Shown here one piece after another: positions 14,122 to 23,632 of a stretch of DNA of 36,462 bases. Both the position numbers and the translations under genes were made by a program. The first letter of the stretch is position 1, and the number at the start of each line of letters is the position of its first letter. A model generated the notes under the pieces. The model did no database searches, was not told the origin of the DNA, and saw only the letters and a program-made list of their open reading frames with translations. The DNA is from a virus. The stretch covers positions 1 to 36,462 of the IMG/VR virus record IMGVR_UViG_3300042691_039044; one strand, written 5' to 3'.

Positions 14122-14501
14122 GCGACGGCGTCGTCATCCCGCCGAGCCACGGCGCGCGCGAGATCCTGCCGGCCGAAAGCTATGTCGGCAATGCGTGGAA
14201 AGCCCTCGAGGTCGGCGGCGGCCCGAAATCGGAGATCGCCGAGGCTTTCCACCGGATGAAGGTGGAAGAGCGCGACGGGGCCGTGCGCGCCGCCGTGCGC
14301 CTCCTCGAGGACGCCTCCCTGCGCCCGCTGCTCGAATTCCTCACCGACATGACGTTGCGCCGGCCGGTCGCCCTCGGCGTGACGAAGGAAGACTGGCTCC
14401 TCGCGCAGCGCCGCGAGGGTGCCAACGGCGTCGTCTGGGTCCTTTACCAGCTGATCGCCGAAGCCCGCGGCCAGATGCCGCCCCCCAGAGAAGGACTGTA
14501 A
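14118..14501 (+). CDS. Hypothetical head-module protein
   Basis: A 127-residue, mainly helical acidic protein between the portal and scaffold genes. Its ATG overlaps the portal stop. Features include ESYVGNAWKALEVGG near residue 20 and a C-terminal WLLAQRREGANGVVWVLYQLI. The position suggests a role in head assembly, but no family was recognised. Confidence 0.75.
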   Translation: MSDGVVIPPSHGAREILPAESYVGNAWKALEVGGGPKSEIAEAFHRMKVEERDGAVRAAVRLLEDASLRPLLEFLTDMTLRRPVALGVTKEDWLLAQRREGANGVVWVLYQLIAEARGQMPPPREGL

Positions 14502-14504
14502 CCC

Positions 14505-15395
14505 ATGACCGACGCAGCCACTGCCGCCGGCGCCGCCGGCGCCGCCGCTTCCCCCGATCTCGCCGCCGCCGGCGCTGCCGCCGGCGCCGTCACCCCCGAT
14601 CCGAAACCGGCTGCCGCGTCTGGGGGCGCGGCGCCGGCAGGGCAGGCCCCCGCCGATGCCGGAGCGTCGGCCGTCTATCGGCCGGAGGGCCTGCCCGACC
14701 ACTTCCTCGGCAAGGACGAGCGCGAGACGATCGACAAGCTCTTCAAGGCGGTCGACGGTTACCGCAAGGGCGATGCCGCGCGCGGCGAGAAGATCGGCGC
14801 GGTGCCCGATGCGCCGGAAAAATACGCCTTCACCCCGGCCGCCGAGGTCGCGGCCTACCTGCCCAACGTCGCCGACGATCCGGTCCTGAAGATCGCCCAG
14901 GCCGCCGCGCACAAGTTCGAGCTGGGCGGCAAGCAGTTTTCCGGCTTCATCAACGAGTTCATGCAGGGGCTGGTGACCGGCGGCCAGCTGGACGACCCGT
15001 TCTCGGCCGAGAAGGAGCGCGCCATCGTCGCCGGCGACGTCGCCGACCCGCAGGAGCGGGCGAAGGTCGCGGGCAAAGTCGCCAACGACACGATCGCCTA
15101 CATCGACGCCCTGCAGCAGCAGGGCAAGATCGACCAGGCGACGGCCGACTGGGCCAAGGGCCGCACCGATCGCGGCCACTTCCTGAAGCTGATGCAGACC
15201 ATGCGGTCCACCGCGCCGACGCTCGAAGTGGGCGGCGCTGCCGCCGGCGGCCAGAGCATCGACAAGATCCTCGACGCCCGCATCGCCGATCCCCGCTCGA
15301 AATGGGGATCGTCGACCTATGACCCCGCCTTCGTCGCGGAGACGAAGAGGCTGGCGCAGCAGGGCATCGGCGACGGCGAGCCGGGCCGCGCTTAA
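14505..15395 (+). CDS. Scaffolding protein (capsid assembly)
   Basis: The 296-residue protein has an Ala/Pro/Gly-rich disordered N-terminus (1-58), then GLPDHFLGKDERETIDKLF and PDAPEKYAFTP. This opening is typical of podoviral scaffolds located before the major capsid gene (GLPEHLLG and PxxYEF-like motifs). The C-terminal half is helical and charged, ending with KWGSSTYDPAFVAET. It would guide procapsid assembly and then leave the head. It is followed by a 148-bp gap and the capsid gene. Confidence 0.8.
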   Translation: MTDAATAAGAAGAAASPDLAAAGAAAGAVTPDPKPAAASGGAAPAGQAPADAGASAVYRPEGLPDHFLGKDERETIDKLFKAVDGYRKGDAARGEKIGAVPDAPEKYAFTPAAEVAAYLPNVADDPVLKIAQAAAHKFELGGKQFSGFINEFMQGLVTGGQLDDPFSAEKERAIVAGDVADPQERAKVAGKVANDTIAYIDALQQQGKIDQATADWAKGRTDRGHFLKLMQTMRSTAPTLEVGGAAAGGQSIDKILDARIADPRSKWGSSTYDPAFVAETKRLAQQGIGDGEPGRA

Positions 15396-15543
15396 CGCGC
15401 GCGCCACGCGAGCATGATCGAGGGCGGACTGACGGGAAGGACCCGCGGTCCGCCTCCGCTTATCCGGCGCCGCGCCGGACCGGGGGCGGCCCGGCCAATC
15501 GCCCCGAGGTGAACCCCAATCCCATCACCTTCGGAGAACAATC
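15389..15543 (+). promoter_or_regulatory. Leader before the major capsid gene with a repeated 14-mer
   Basis: CGCTTAACGCGCGC (15389-15402), followed shortly by CGCGAGC, recurs at 28780 before the tailspike gene, so it may mark a late promoter or regulator site. An inverted pair GGCGGAC (15423-15429) and GTCCGCC (15448-15454) follows. GGAG lies eight bases before the capsid start. Recognisable -35/-10 boxes are absent. Confidence 0.4.
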
Positions 15544-16416
15544 ATGACCGCTCGCGCTTATGCGTGGTTCGAAACCCTCTACGTCAAGGGCGCAATGCAT
15601 GCGCTCCAGGACAGCGGCTACCGCAGCAAGGGCCTTTTCGCCACCGCCGCCAACATGAAGGGCAACACCGTCACCTGGAAGATCGCCGGCAAGGGCGAGG
15701 CGACGGAGATGAGCGAGAACATCGAGGTCCGCCCGACCATCAATGCGGCGCGCACCACGGTGACCTCCACTCTCAAGGCCTACGAGGCCAACGAGGACAT
15801 CAACGTCACCGACCTCACCCAGATGTCGGAGAACGAGATCGCGATCGCGCAGCAGTCCTGCGCCATGGCCATCGGGCGCAAGTTCGACAAGATCCCGTTC
15901 CAGGCCATGGACGACGCCACCTCGTCCATCACCACGATCGGCGACGGCTCGGCCCAGATCTCGCCCATCGACCTCCTCGCCGGCCAGGCCGCGATGCTCG
16001 CCCAGGGCATCACCGGCTCGCCGATCATCCATGTCGGCGTCTCCTACAACCAGCTCGCCTCCCTGCTGCGCTACAAGGAGATCAACAACGCCGACTACGG
16101 CGGCGACAATCCGCTGCTCCGCCAGCTCGGCGCGCGCACCTGGATGGGCATGAACATCATCCCCTTCCCGGACGACACGCTGAACACCTACGACACCGAC
16201 GAGAAGGCCGGCTACATGTGGTTCAAGGACTGCATGGGCTTCCACACGCCGACCGGGCCCGACGGCAAGATCGCGATGGCGACGCGCATCGACTACATCC
16301 CGCGCGAGAAGTGCCATCACGCGGCGAACACCATCCAGGCGGCCGCCAAGCCCATCCTCTTCGAGGGCATCCGCCGGCTGCGCTTCCTCAACACGGCTCC
16401 CACCGCCTTCGCCTGA
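15544..16416 (+). CDS. Major capsid protein
   Basis: The 290-residue protein follows the scaffold gene and is preceded by a strong Shine-Dalgarno. It has the features of HK97-fold podoviral capsids: an N-terminal WFETLYVKGAMHALQ, a beta-rich central part (TVTWKIAGKGEATEM, then INVTDLTQMSENEI), a helical segment DLLAGQAAMLAQGI, and a late GYMWFKDCMGFHTPTGPDGKI loop. Many copies form the shell. The following hairpin at 16424-16448 may tune downstream expression. The family call is by gene order and overall pattern. Confidence 0.88.
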   Translation: MTARAYAWFETLYVKGAMHALQDSGYRSKGLFATAANMKGNTVTWKIAGKGEATEMSENIEVRPTINAARTTVTSTLKAYEANEDINVTDLTQMSENEIAIAQQSCAMAIGRKFDKIPFQAMDDATSSITTIGDGSAQISPIDLLAGQAAMLAQGITGSPIIHVGVSYNQLASLLRYKEINNADYGGDNPLLRQLGARTWMGMNIIPFPDDTLNTYDTDEKAGYMWFKDCMGFHTPTGPDGKIAMATRIDYIPREKCHHAANTIQAAAKPILFEGIRRLRFLNTAPTAFA

Positions 16417-16423
16417 TGAGCTG

Positions 16424-16448
16424 CCGGGCGCGCCACCCGCGCGCCCGG
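16424..16448 (+). terminator. Hairpin after the capsid gene
   Basis: CCGGGCGCG (16424-16432) and its exact complement CGCGCCCGG (16440-16448) enclose a 7-base loop, eight bases after the capsid stop. No T-run follows, so it may be an mRNA-stabilising or partial attenuation structure rather than a full terminator. It lies in the 97-bp gap before the next gene. Confidence 0.5.
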
Positions 16449-16513
16449 CCGCCACCGCATGAGCGCGCGCCGCGCGTTTCCGCCCATCACGTCATCCGCT
16501 GGAGACCAGCACC

Positions 16514-16810
16514 ATGTCCTTCTCGAAGCTGTCCCTCGCCCGCGTCACCAAGCAGGTGGCCGTGGGCCTCACCACCGGCCTGCCGGGCGCCCTCCAGGTC
16601 GCCGGCTACATGTATGCCACCGACGACGCTGCGGCGACCGTCGAAACGGCGGGCTATTTCAACAATGCCCGCAATCTGGTCCGGAAGGGCGACTTCCTCG
16701 TCGCTGTCATGGTCCATTCGGGCACCGTCGTCATCAAGCTCTTCGTCTTCGACGCCGTGCCCGCCTCCGGCAACGTCACCATCAAGGTGGCCTCCGTCAC
16801 GGCCGCCTGA
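16514..16810 (+). CDS. Hypothetical virion protein after capsid
   Basis: A 98-residue, beta-rich protein containing GYMYATDDAAATVETAGYFNNA (about residues 31-52) and then KGDFLVAVM. The pattern of a 'T-D-D, GYF, KGD' block occurs in small head-associated proteins of several phages, which may be capsid decoration or fibre proteins, but I cannot name the family. It lies between the capsid gene and a strong intrinsic terminator-like hairpin. Confidence 0.7.
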   Translation: MSFSKLSLARVTKQVAVGLTTGLPGALQVAGYMYATDDAAATVETAGYFNNARNLVRKGDFLVAVMVHSGTVVIKLFVFDAVPASGNVTIKVASVTAA

Positions 16811-16833
16811 TCCCGGCCGCCGTCAACAGCCCC

Positions 16834-16861
16834 GCCCTCGCGCCACCGGCGCGGGGGCTTT
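16834..16861 (+). terminator. Rho-independent terminator-like hairpin
   Basis: GCCCTCGCGCC (16834-16844) pairs with GGCGCGGGGGC (16848-16858), with one T-G wobble, around a 3-base loop ACC, and is followed by TTT. It lies in the 70-bp gap after the two capsid-region genes. T7-like phages carry a partial terminator just after the capsid genes, which lifts capsid over tail expression. A similar role is inferred. Confidence 0.65.
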
Positions 16862-16880
16862 CCCGCAACGGAGCCTCGCC

Positions 16881-17333
16881 ATGACGATCGTCGCAGCCAA
16901 CGACACGGTGACCTATCTCGACCACACCGGCCAGCCTCGCGCAGCGCAGGGCGTCCAGCTCCTCGGCCGCGCCGCCGAGCGCGTGGAGGGCCCGCACGAG
17001 CAGATCGCCTTCCGCTCGCTCGCCACCGCCAACCCGCTGGTGCTGCACGCCGGCGCCTGCCGCCTGCTGGCCAGCGCCCTCGGCAATGTCGGAACCGGCT
17101 GCTTCCTGAAGTTCTACGACAAGGCCACGGCGCCGAGCGAGGCCGACACGCCTGTGCTCACCGTGGCGCTCGCCGCGAGCACCTTCCAGGGGCAGGTGCA
17201 GGACTATCTCGCCGGCCGCGGCATCCATTTCACCAACGGTTGCGCCATCCGCATCACCGGCGCCGTGGCCGACAACGACACCACGGCGATCGCCGCCGGC
17301 CAGGTCGCGGGCTTCTTCGCGCTGGTGAGCTGA
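16881..17333 (+). CDS. Hypothetical virion protein before tail tubular A
   Basis: A 150-residue, beta-rich, Ala-rich protein (LDHTGQPRAAQGVQLLG, then VGTGCFLKFYDKATAPSEADT and RGIHFTNGCAIRITGAVADND). The last segment resembles baseplate or head-fibre-type beta proteins that end in T-x-I-A-A-G. It precedes the tail tubular A gene by one base. It could be a head-completion or decoration protein. No family was firmly recognised. Confidence 0.7.
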   Translation: MTIVAANDTVTYLDHTGQPRAAQGVQLLGRAAERVEGPHEQIAFRSLATANPLVLHAGACRLLASALGNVGTGCFLKFYDKATAPSEADTPVLTVALAASTFQGQVQDYLAGRGIHFTNGCAIRITGAVADNDTTAIAAGQVAGFFALVS

Positions 17334-17334
17334 C

Positions 17335-18000
17335 ATGCCGGACGTCCTGGACGACCTCGCGATCGCCAACAAGGCGCTGGCCGTCTTCGCCGGCGGCTCC
17401 ATCACCGGCTTCGACGAGGGCACGCCGCTGGCCAACACCTGCGCCGCCATCGTGCCGCGCATCATCGACCGCTGCCTGATCGCCCAGGGGTGGAAGATGA
17501 ACCTCGTGACGCGCCAGCTCGAGCGCATCGCCTTCACCACCGAGGACCCGCTGCCGCCCAACGGCTTCCGCTACGGCTATGCCTTCCCGTCGAACGCGCT
17601 GCGCGGCCCCTTCCGCGTCTCCCGCCACCGCGACATCCGCACCGGCGCCTTCCGCGAGTGGAGCCGCGAGGGCCGCCGCATCTTCACCGATGCGGAGGAG
17701 GTCTTCGCCACCTTCCTGCTGCGCCTCTCGGCCGATCAGTGGGGACCGACCTTCCTCGACTTCTGCATCACCGCGGTGGCGGCCGAGCTGGTGGTGCCCG
17801 TCTGCGACGACAAGGACCATGCGGCCGAGCTTTTCGCCAAGGCCTGGGGCACGGCCCGCGAGGGCGGCCGCGGTGGCCTCTCCGCCAAGGTGCTGGACGA
17901 GGACGTTTCCACCGACACCGGCTTCGACGCCTCCGGCGACGACGGCGAGCTGGTGGCCGCCCATATCTCCGGCCAGCCGACCTTCATGGACTTCCGCTGA
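17335..18000 (+). CDS. Tail tubular protein A (T7 gp11-like)
   Basis: The 221-residue protein has the features of the gatekeeper/adaptor family (tail tubular A): an N-terminal AIANKALAVFAGGSITGFDEGT, a long helix with CAAIVPRIIDRCLIAQGW, and PLPPNGFRYGYAFPSNALR. This is the segment in which the family shows a P-x-x-x-Y-x-Y-x-x-P motif. It forms the ring below the portal. It is followed with a one-base overlap by tail tubular B. Confidence 0.87.
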   Translation: MPDVLDDLAIANKALAVFAGGSITGFDEGTPLANTCAAIVPRIIDRCLIAQGWKMNLVTRQLERIAFTTEDPLPPNGFRYGYAFPSNALRGPFRVSRHRDIRTGAFREWSREGRRIFTDAEEVFATFLLRLSADQWGPTFLDFCITAVAAELVVPVCDDKDHAAELFAKAWGTAREGGRGGLSAKVLDEDVSTDTGFDASGDDGELVAAHISGQPTFMDFR

Positions 18001-20429
18001 TGGTCGCGCGCCCCGGCCTCCAGTTCCTGTCGTGGAATTCCGGCGAGCTGGCGCCAGAGTTCCATGCGCGCCGCGACGTCAAGAACTTTCATTCGGGCTT
18101 CGCCGCCGGCCGCAACATGGAGGCAAACCCGCTGGGCGGCGGCCGCCAGTCGCCGCGCACGCGCTACAAGGGCCGCGGCGGCCGCCTGGTCACCACCGGC
18201 GTCAATGCCACGGTCGGCGCCACCGGCTCGATCTCGTCCGGCACCGTCGTCGCCACCGCCGATCTCGGCGCCGATGGCGCGCTCTGCGGCGCCGACATCA
18301 GCTTCACCGGCGTTTCGGCCGTGGCGGACGGCCTGCGCGTCGAGCTGCAGGATAGCGGTGGCACATGGGCGGCCATCTCGGCGACGATCGACGTTGCGGC
18401 CTCGGCGCGGGCCTATCGCATCTGCATCGCCCCCGGCGCGCCGGTCACCGGCCGCCGCGCCCGTCTGGTGGCGGCCGCCACCATCAACCTCTCGGCCGCC
18501 TCCGTCACCGTCCTCACCGAGACAGCGACGACGGCCGGCCGGCTTCTGACGCATACCTTCTCGACCTCCGAGGCCTATGCGCTGACGGTCGCCGCCGGCC
18601 ATGCCGACATCTGGAAAGCCGGGACCTTCGTCGGCGCCGTCGCCATCCCGCACACGGCCGGCCAGCTCGCCACCCTGCAAAAGACGCAGCGCGGCGCCTC
18701 CATGCTCCTCTGGCACAAGGACGTGGCGCCGCACGAGGTCCGCCGCGACGGCGCGGACCACCAGTGGACGCAGGCCACCCGCACCTGGCTGGCCATTCCC
18801 GAGGTCGACTATGGCGGCACCTATGTCGACACGGCCGAGAAGTGGAACGTCTATGTGACCTGGACGACCGACGGTGGCTTCACCATTGTCGGCCAGAGCA
18901 TCGTCGTCACCGTCAACGGAGAGGACACAAGCCCGGTCGAAGTGCCGACGACGGGCTTTTCCGCCGACTGGCCGGCCTTCGCTTCCGCGCTCGAGACGGC
19001 GCTGGAGGCGCTCGCGGCGCTTGAAACCGGCATCACCTGCGCCGTGGTCGGAACACCGTCCAGCACCGCCGCCACGATCTCGATCGAGTTCACCGGCACC
19101 GGCAATGCCGGGGCGCAGTTCGTCGTCACCGCGAAGGTGGCCACCAACAGCGACAAAGCCGCCGCCAATGTCGGCCGCACCGTGCGCGGCCGCGCTGGCG
19201 GCGAGGCCGTCATGTCGGTGACGCGCGGCTGGCCGCGCACCGGCATCTATGCCGAGGATCGCCTCTTCATGGGCGGCTTCGCGTCGCGGGGCGACGCCTA
19301 TCTCGGCAGCCGCACCGGCGAATATTTCGACCTCAATGCCGAGCTGGAAACCGCCGCCTCCGCCTTCGTCTTCGGCCTCAACGCCGACGGCGCCGAGGAC
19401 ATCCTGCGCTTCCACCGCGGCCCGCATTTCATCATCTTCACCAATGAGCGCCACTATTACGTGGCCAACCCGCCGTTCAACCGGCAGCAGCCGCCCAATC
19501 AGCGCGTCTCCGAGACGCCCGGCATCCAGCCCAATTGCGAGCCGGTGGAGATCGAGGGCCGCATCATCTATGTCGGCAACGACGGATCGCAGCTTTTGGC
19601 CGCGCAATACTCCGACGTCACCCAGAAATACGATACGAGCCCGATCAGCCTGCTCGCCAACCACCTGGTGCGCGGGATCGTCTCCACCGCGCTGCAGCGC
19701 GCCAGCTCCGACACGGTGGCCAACCGCCTCTTCATGGTGCGCGACGACGGCGACATGACGCTGGGCGGCATCGTCCGCAACCAGGACGTCACCGGCTTCT
19801 GGCCGTGGCAGACCGACGGCGATGTGCTGGACGTGGCGGTGGACGGCACCGGCGCCGCCTGGCTGCTGGTGAAAAGGCCGATCGGCGAAGGCGAGGCGCT
19901 GACCTTCGAGCAGCTCACCCTCGACACGCAGCTCGACTGCACCGTCACCGTCAGCCAGGCCGAAAGCGTGACCGTCGCGGGCCTCGGCGTGCATGAGGGC
20001 CGGGAAGTCTGGGCCAAGGCCGGCGGCACCTATGCCGGCCCCTTCACCGTGACGGGCGGCGCCATCACGCTGCCCTGGACGGCTGCCGCCATCGAGGTCG
20101 GCCGCTGGATCGCGCCGCGGCTGAAGGTGCTGCCGATCCAGCGCGAGCTGAACGAGAAAAGCGTCGTGGTGCGGCCCGGCCGCATCCACACGGCCAAGAT
20201 CACCGCCAATGCCGTCTCCTCGCTGGCGATCGCCGCCAATGGCCAGCCGGCCTTCGACGTGCCGCTGGCGAGCGGCGACGACGATGCCGAAGGCCCCTGG
20301 GACCCGGTCACCGGCCTCATCACCGTCACCGGCCTCGCCGGCTGGCAGGTCGGCGCCCAGCTCGAGCTGACCCAGCTGCGGCCCGGCGCCTTCGACATCC
20401 GCGACATCACGCTGGAGGGACGTTTCTGA
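18000..20429 (+). CDS. Tail tubular protein B / nozzle (T7 gp12-like)
   Basis: An 809-residue beta-rich protein matching podoviral nozzle proteins in length, position and opening (FLSWNSGELAPEFHARRDV, then GRNMEANPLGGGRQSPRT). The typical segment TRGWPRTGIYAEDRLFMGG (about 407-425) and the later IIYVGNDGSQL and FWPWQTDGDVLDVAV blades are also present. Six copies form the tail nozzle through which DNA and ejection proteins pass. It starts on the last base of the tail tubular A stop and ends one base into the next gene. Confidence 0.88.
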   Translation: MVARPGLQFLSWNSGELAPEFHARRDVKNFHSGFAAGRNMEANPLGGGRQSPRTRYKGRGGRLVTTGVNATVGATGSISSGTVVATADLGADGALCGADISFTGVSAVADGLRVELQDSGGTWAAISATIDVAASARAYRICIAPGAPVTGRRARLVAAATINLSAASVTVLTETATTAGRLLTHTFSTSEAYALTVAAGHADIWKAGTFVGAVAIPHTAGQLATLQKTQRGASMLLWHKDVAPHEVRRDGADHQWTQATRTWLAIPEVDYGGTYVDTAEKWNVYVTWTTDGGFTIVGQSIVVTVNGEDTSPVEVPTTGFSADWPAFASALETALEALAALETGITCAVVGTPSSTAATISIEFTGTGNAGAQFVVTAKVATNSDKAAANVGRTVRGRAGGEAVMSVTRGWPRTGIYAEDRLFMGGFASRGDAYLGSRTGEYFDLNAELETAASAFVFGLNADGAEDILRFHRGPHFIIFTNERHYYVANPPFNRQQPPNQRVSETPGIQPNCEPVEIEGRIIYVGNDGSQLLAAQYSDVTQKYDTSPISLLANHLVRGIVSTALQRASSDTVANRLFMVRDDGDMTLGGIVRNQDVTGFWPWQTDGDVLDVAVDGTGAAWLLVKRPIGEGEALTFEQLTLDTQLDCTVTVSQAESVTVAGLGVHEGREVWAKAGGTYAGPFTVTGGAITLPWTAAAIEVGRWIAPRLKVLPIQRELNEKSVVVRPGRIHTAKITANAVSSLAIAANGQPAFDVPLASGDDDAEGPWDPVTGLITVTGLAGWQVGAQLELTQLRPGAFDIRDITLEGRF

Positions 20430-20986
20430 TGGAACTGGCCGCGACCCTCATGACCTCCCTGGCCTCGACCTTCTCCACCGTCGCCCCGGCCGCGGCGACG
20501 ACGGCCACCACGGCCGCCACCGCCACGGCCTCGGCCGGCTCCTCGCTCTGGTCGATCCTGCAGGGCACGGCCACGGCGCTGTCCGTTGTCGGCGGCCTGC
20601 GCTCGGCACAGGCGCAGGCCGATGCCCGCAACGCCCAGGCCGAGGACGCCAAGCTCGAGGCGGCCATGGAGGGCACGCGCGGCATCGAGCGGCGCACCGC
20701 CATCCGCCAGCGCATGGTCGAGGACCTCGGCGCCCGCGACGTGGCCTATGCCGCCTCCAATGTGGACCTCTCCTTCGGCACGCCGGCCAAGGCCCGCGAG
20801 GGCGCCGTGGCCGACGCCAACGCCGCCCTGTCCACCGACGCCGAGACCGAGACCATTCGCCGCAACCGGCTGCTGTCGCGGGCGGCGCAATACCGGATGA
20901 TGGCCGACGACGCCAGCGCGGCCGGCACGCTGAAGGCCATCACCGGCGGCATGTCCATGCTCGCCGACGTGTCGCGGAGGCGTTGA
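20429..20986 (+). CDS. Internal virion protein (T7 gp14-like position)
   Basis: A 185-residue protein with an Ala/Thr-rich N-terminal 40 residues and a hydrophobic helix around SLWSILQGTATALSVVGGL (about 39-57). A long charged helical region follows, with QAQADARNAQAEDAKLEAAM and RRTAIRQRMVEDLGARDVAYAAS. This architecture and its location directly after the nozzle gene match the smallest ejection protein of T7-like phages, which is thought to form the outer-membrane part of the ejection channel. Sequence similarity to gp14 itself is not visible. Confidence 0.78.
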   Translation: MELAATLMTSLASTFSTVAPAAATTATTAATATASAGSSLWSILQGTATALSVVGGLRSAQAQADARNAQAEDAKLEAAMEGTRGIERRTAIRQRMVEDLGARDVAYAASNVDLSFGTPAKAREGAVADANAALSTDAETETIRRNRLLSRAAQYRMMADDASAAGTLKAITGGMSMLADVSRRR

Positions 20987-20989
20987 TCC

Positions 20990-23632
20990 ATGGCCCAGCA
21001 GCCGCGCCAGTTCACGATCGAGAAACAGACCTACAAGGGCGCCGTGCCGGACGGCCTCGCCCCCGTCCCCATGCCGACCGGCGAGGCGGGGCAGGCCGCC
21101 GCCGCTGGCTTCGACGCGCTGGCGAAGAAGTTCTCCACCTGGGCCGACCAGGACGCGAAATTCGAGGGCGAGCGCGACGCGAAGGTGGCGGCCGCATCGA
21201 ACGACTTCACCCGCACCGGCGCCGGCACGATCTACGGCCGGGCCCGCGACGCGACCGCGCTGGACGCGCAGGTGACGAGCGCCACGGCGACCTTCCGCGA
21301 CCGCACCCTGTCGCTGTTCCAGGAGCATCGCAACAACCCGGAAGCCCTGCGCGCCGAGCTGGAACGGGAGGCCCGCGACACCGCCGGCCTGTTGCCGCCC
21401 GAGGCGCAGGCCGGCTTTCGCGCCCGGGCCAGCGACATCGGCGTGGTGCTGCAGCGCCAGGCGATCAACAACCAGACGAGCCAGCAGCAGGACGCGGCCC
21501 GCGCCGTGCTGATCCGCCGCTCCGCCGAGAACGAGCGGCAGCAGGCGCAGATCCTGTCCGTGTCACCGTCGGACCCGGCGGCCGAGGCGGAGGCCCGCAG
21601 GGCCAGCGGCGAGCAGGTGGCGCATATCCGCGGCATGGTGGCCACCGGCATGATGGACGCCAGCGCCGCCGAGCGCGCCATCCTGCAGGAACAGCAGGCC
21701 CTCGAGGGCCGCATCATCCAGGCGCGCGCCGCCACCCTGCGCACGCCGGAGGAGATCGACGCCTATCGCACCCACCTGCGCGGCGAGTTCCAGGCCGGCC
21801 GCCTGCCGGGCCTCACCGACATTTCCGGCGTCGACGAGGCGCTGCAGAAGCTCGGCACCCAGAAGCGCGTGGAGGGTGACCGGCAGGCCCGCGCCCTGCA
21901 GACGAGCCTGGACGATGCGCTGACCCGCGCGGCGAGGGGGCAGCAGCCCACCGCCGCCGAAATGGCGGTGCTCGAGGCCGAGGCGGCGAAGCTCGGCCCG
22001 CGCGGCACGGTGGCGCTGGAAACCATGCGCGGCCGCATGGTGCTGGCGCAGCGCATCGCCGCCCTGCCGATCGCCGACCAGGAGCGCGCGGTGCGCGAGC
22101 TGGAGGCGCAGACGCGGGCGGCCTCGACGCCGAACCCGGAGAACGAACGCCGCCTGCAGGGCGTCTCCGATCCGGCCCGGCGCATGTGGCAGGGACTGAC
22201 CGCCACCCCCGGCCTGCCGGCGGTGACGATCAGCTCCGGCCACCGCACCCCGGAGCGCAACGCGGCCGCCGGCGGCGCGTCGGGATCGCAGCACATCCAT
22301 GGCAACGCCCTCGACCTCGACACCAAGAACCTCTCCGACGAGGACAAGGCCAAGGTGCTGGCGGCGGCGATCGCCAACGGCGCGCGCGGCATCGGCATCT
22401 ACCCGTCCGGGGCGATCCACATCGACACGCGCGCCGCCCCGGCCTTCTGGGGGCCGAACGGCTATCGTGGATCTCCGATCGAGAGTTTCCCGGCCTGGGC
22501 GCAGCCGCACCTGCGGCGTCTGCAGGAAACCGGCGGCGCCGAACCGCCGCCGGCCCGCCCCGGCCCGCCCGCCATCACCCGCGCCGGTGCCGAAAACGTG
22601 CAGTGGATGCGCGAGCAGGTGACGGCCAACCGCAACGCCATGAATGCCGACCTTCTCGGCTATGCCGCCGATCGCGGCCTCGCCGGGGGCCCCGTCACCG
22701 CCGTGGACATGGCCGCGCCGCCCGACCAGCTCGCCGCCCAGATGCGCGCCCGCGTCGACCAGGTGGACGCGGTGGCGCCGCGCCTCGGCAAGGCGGACCC
22801 GACCTATCTGCGACCCGACGACAGGGCGGCGCTGCAGGGCGTGGTGGCGGCCGGCGGTGAGCGGGCGCTGGCGACGGTGGAGGCCATCGTGCGCGGCGGC
22901 GGGCCGCGCGCCACCCAGATCCTGAAGGAGATCGGCGGCGATGCGCCGGAGCTGGCCCATGCCGCGGCGATCGGCGCGGCCACCGGCGATCGCGGCTTTG
23001 CCCGCACGATCGCCGAGGGCCTGCAGGCGCGGCGCGTCAGCGGATCGTCGCCCGAGCGGCCGCCGGTGGCGGACATGGACGCGGCCGAGCGCGCGGCGCT
23101 GGGCGCCTCGCTGCGCGGCATGCGCACCGACGAGCGCGAGCGCACCCGCGCCGCCGTCGCCGTCTGGGCCGAGGTGACGGCGCAGCGTCGCGGCATCGAC
23201 CTCAAAGCCAATGCCCAGTCGCTGCTCGAGGAAGGCTTCCGCGCCGCCCGCGGCGAGACCCGGCAGGGCGACCGCACCTATGGCGGCGTGACCACCTGGC
23301 GCTCGCCGGCATGGGGCGGCGGATCGGTCGAGGTGCAGGTGCCCCCCGCCGTGCGGCAGGACCGCTTCGGCGACGTGCTGAAGGCCATCACCACGGACGA
23401 CCTGGCGGCGCTGCCCAATCCGCCGGTGCTGCCCAACGGCAGCCCGATGGACGCCGGCGCACTGCGCCGCATGCAGCCGATCTTCGGCCCCGGCGGCTAT
23501 CGCTGGGCCATGCCGCCCGATGCCAGCGGCAACCGCCGTCCCGTCATGGGCAAGGACGGCCGGCCCTTCGTCCTCGACTTCGAGGCCCTGACCCCGGCGC
23601 TGCGCCAGCGCCTGCCGGATGCTTTCCGATGA
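20990..23632 (+). CDS. Internal virion/ejection protein with M15-type peptidase domain
   Basis: An 880-residue protein. Residues 1-400 are mostly long polar helices. Residues about 410-485 form a peptidase M15 (D-Ala-D-Ala carboxypeptidase-like) domain, with SSGHRTPERNAAAGGASGS, then SQHIHGNALDLD (zinc ligands H435 and D442 of the SxHxxGxAxD motif) and AIHIDTR (H477, D479). The C-terminal 400 residues are helical again. The likely role is to cut peptidoglycan cross-links locally as the ejection channel passes the periplasm. T7 uses a transglycosylase for this task, so the peptidase is a replacement enzyme. The neighbours are the two other ejection proteins. Confidence 0.85.
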   Translation: MAQQPRQFTIEKQTYKGAVPDGLAPVPMPTGEAGQAAAAGFDALAKKFSTWADQDAKFEGERDAKVAAASNDFTRTGAGTIYGRARDATALDAQVTSATATFRDRTLSLFQEHRNNPEALRAELEREARDTAGLLPPEAQAGFRARASDIGVVLQRQAINNQTSQQQDAARAVLIRRSAENERQQAQILSVSPSDPAAEAEARRASGEQVAHIRGMVATGMMDASAAERAILQEQQALEGRIIQARAATLRTPEEIDAYRTHLRGEFQAGRLPGLTDISGVDEALQKLGTQKRVEGDRQARALQTSLDDALTRAARGQQPTAAEMAVLEAEAAKLGPRGTVALETMRGRMVLAQRIAALPIADQERAVRELEAQTRAASTPNPENERRLQGVSDPARRMWQGLTATPGLPAVTISSGHRTPERNAAAGGASGSQHIHGNALDLDTKNLSDEDKAKVLAAAIANGARGIGIYPSGAIHIDTRAAPAFWGPNGYRGSPIESFPAWAQPHLRRLQETGGAEPPPARPGPPAITRAGAENVQWMREQVTANRNAMNADLLGYAADRGLAGGPVTAVDMAAPPDQLAAQMRARVDQVDAVAPRLGKADPTYLRPDDRAALQGVVAAGGERALATVEAIVRGGGPRATQILKEIGGDAPELAHAAAIGAATGDRGFARTIAEGLQARRVSGSSPERPPVADMDAAERAALGASLRGMRTDERERTRAAVAVWAEVTAQRRGIDLKANAQSLLEEGFRAARGETRQGDRTYGGVTTWRSPAWGGGSVEVQVPPAVRQDRFGDVLKAITTDDLAALPNPPVLPNGSPMDAGALRRMQPIFGPGGYRWAMPPDASGNRRPVMGKDGRPFVLDFEALTPALRQRLPDAFR

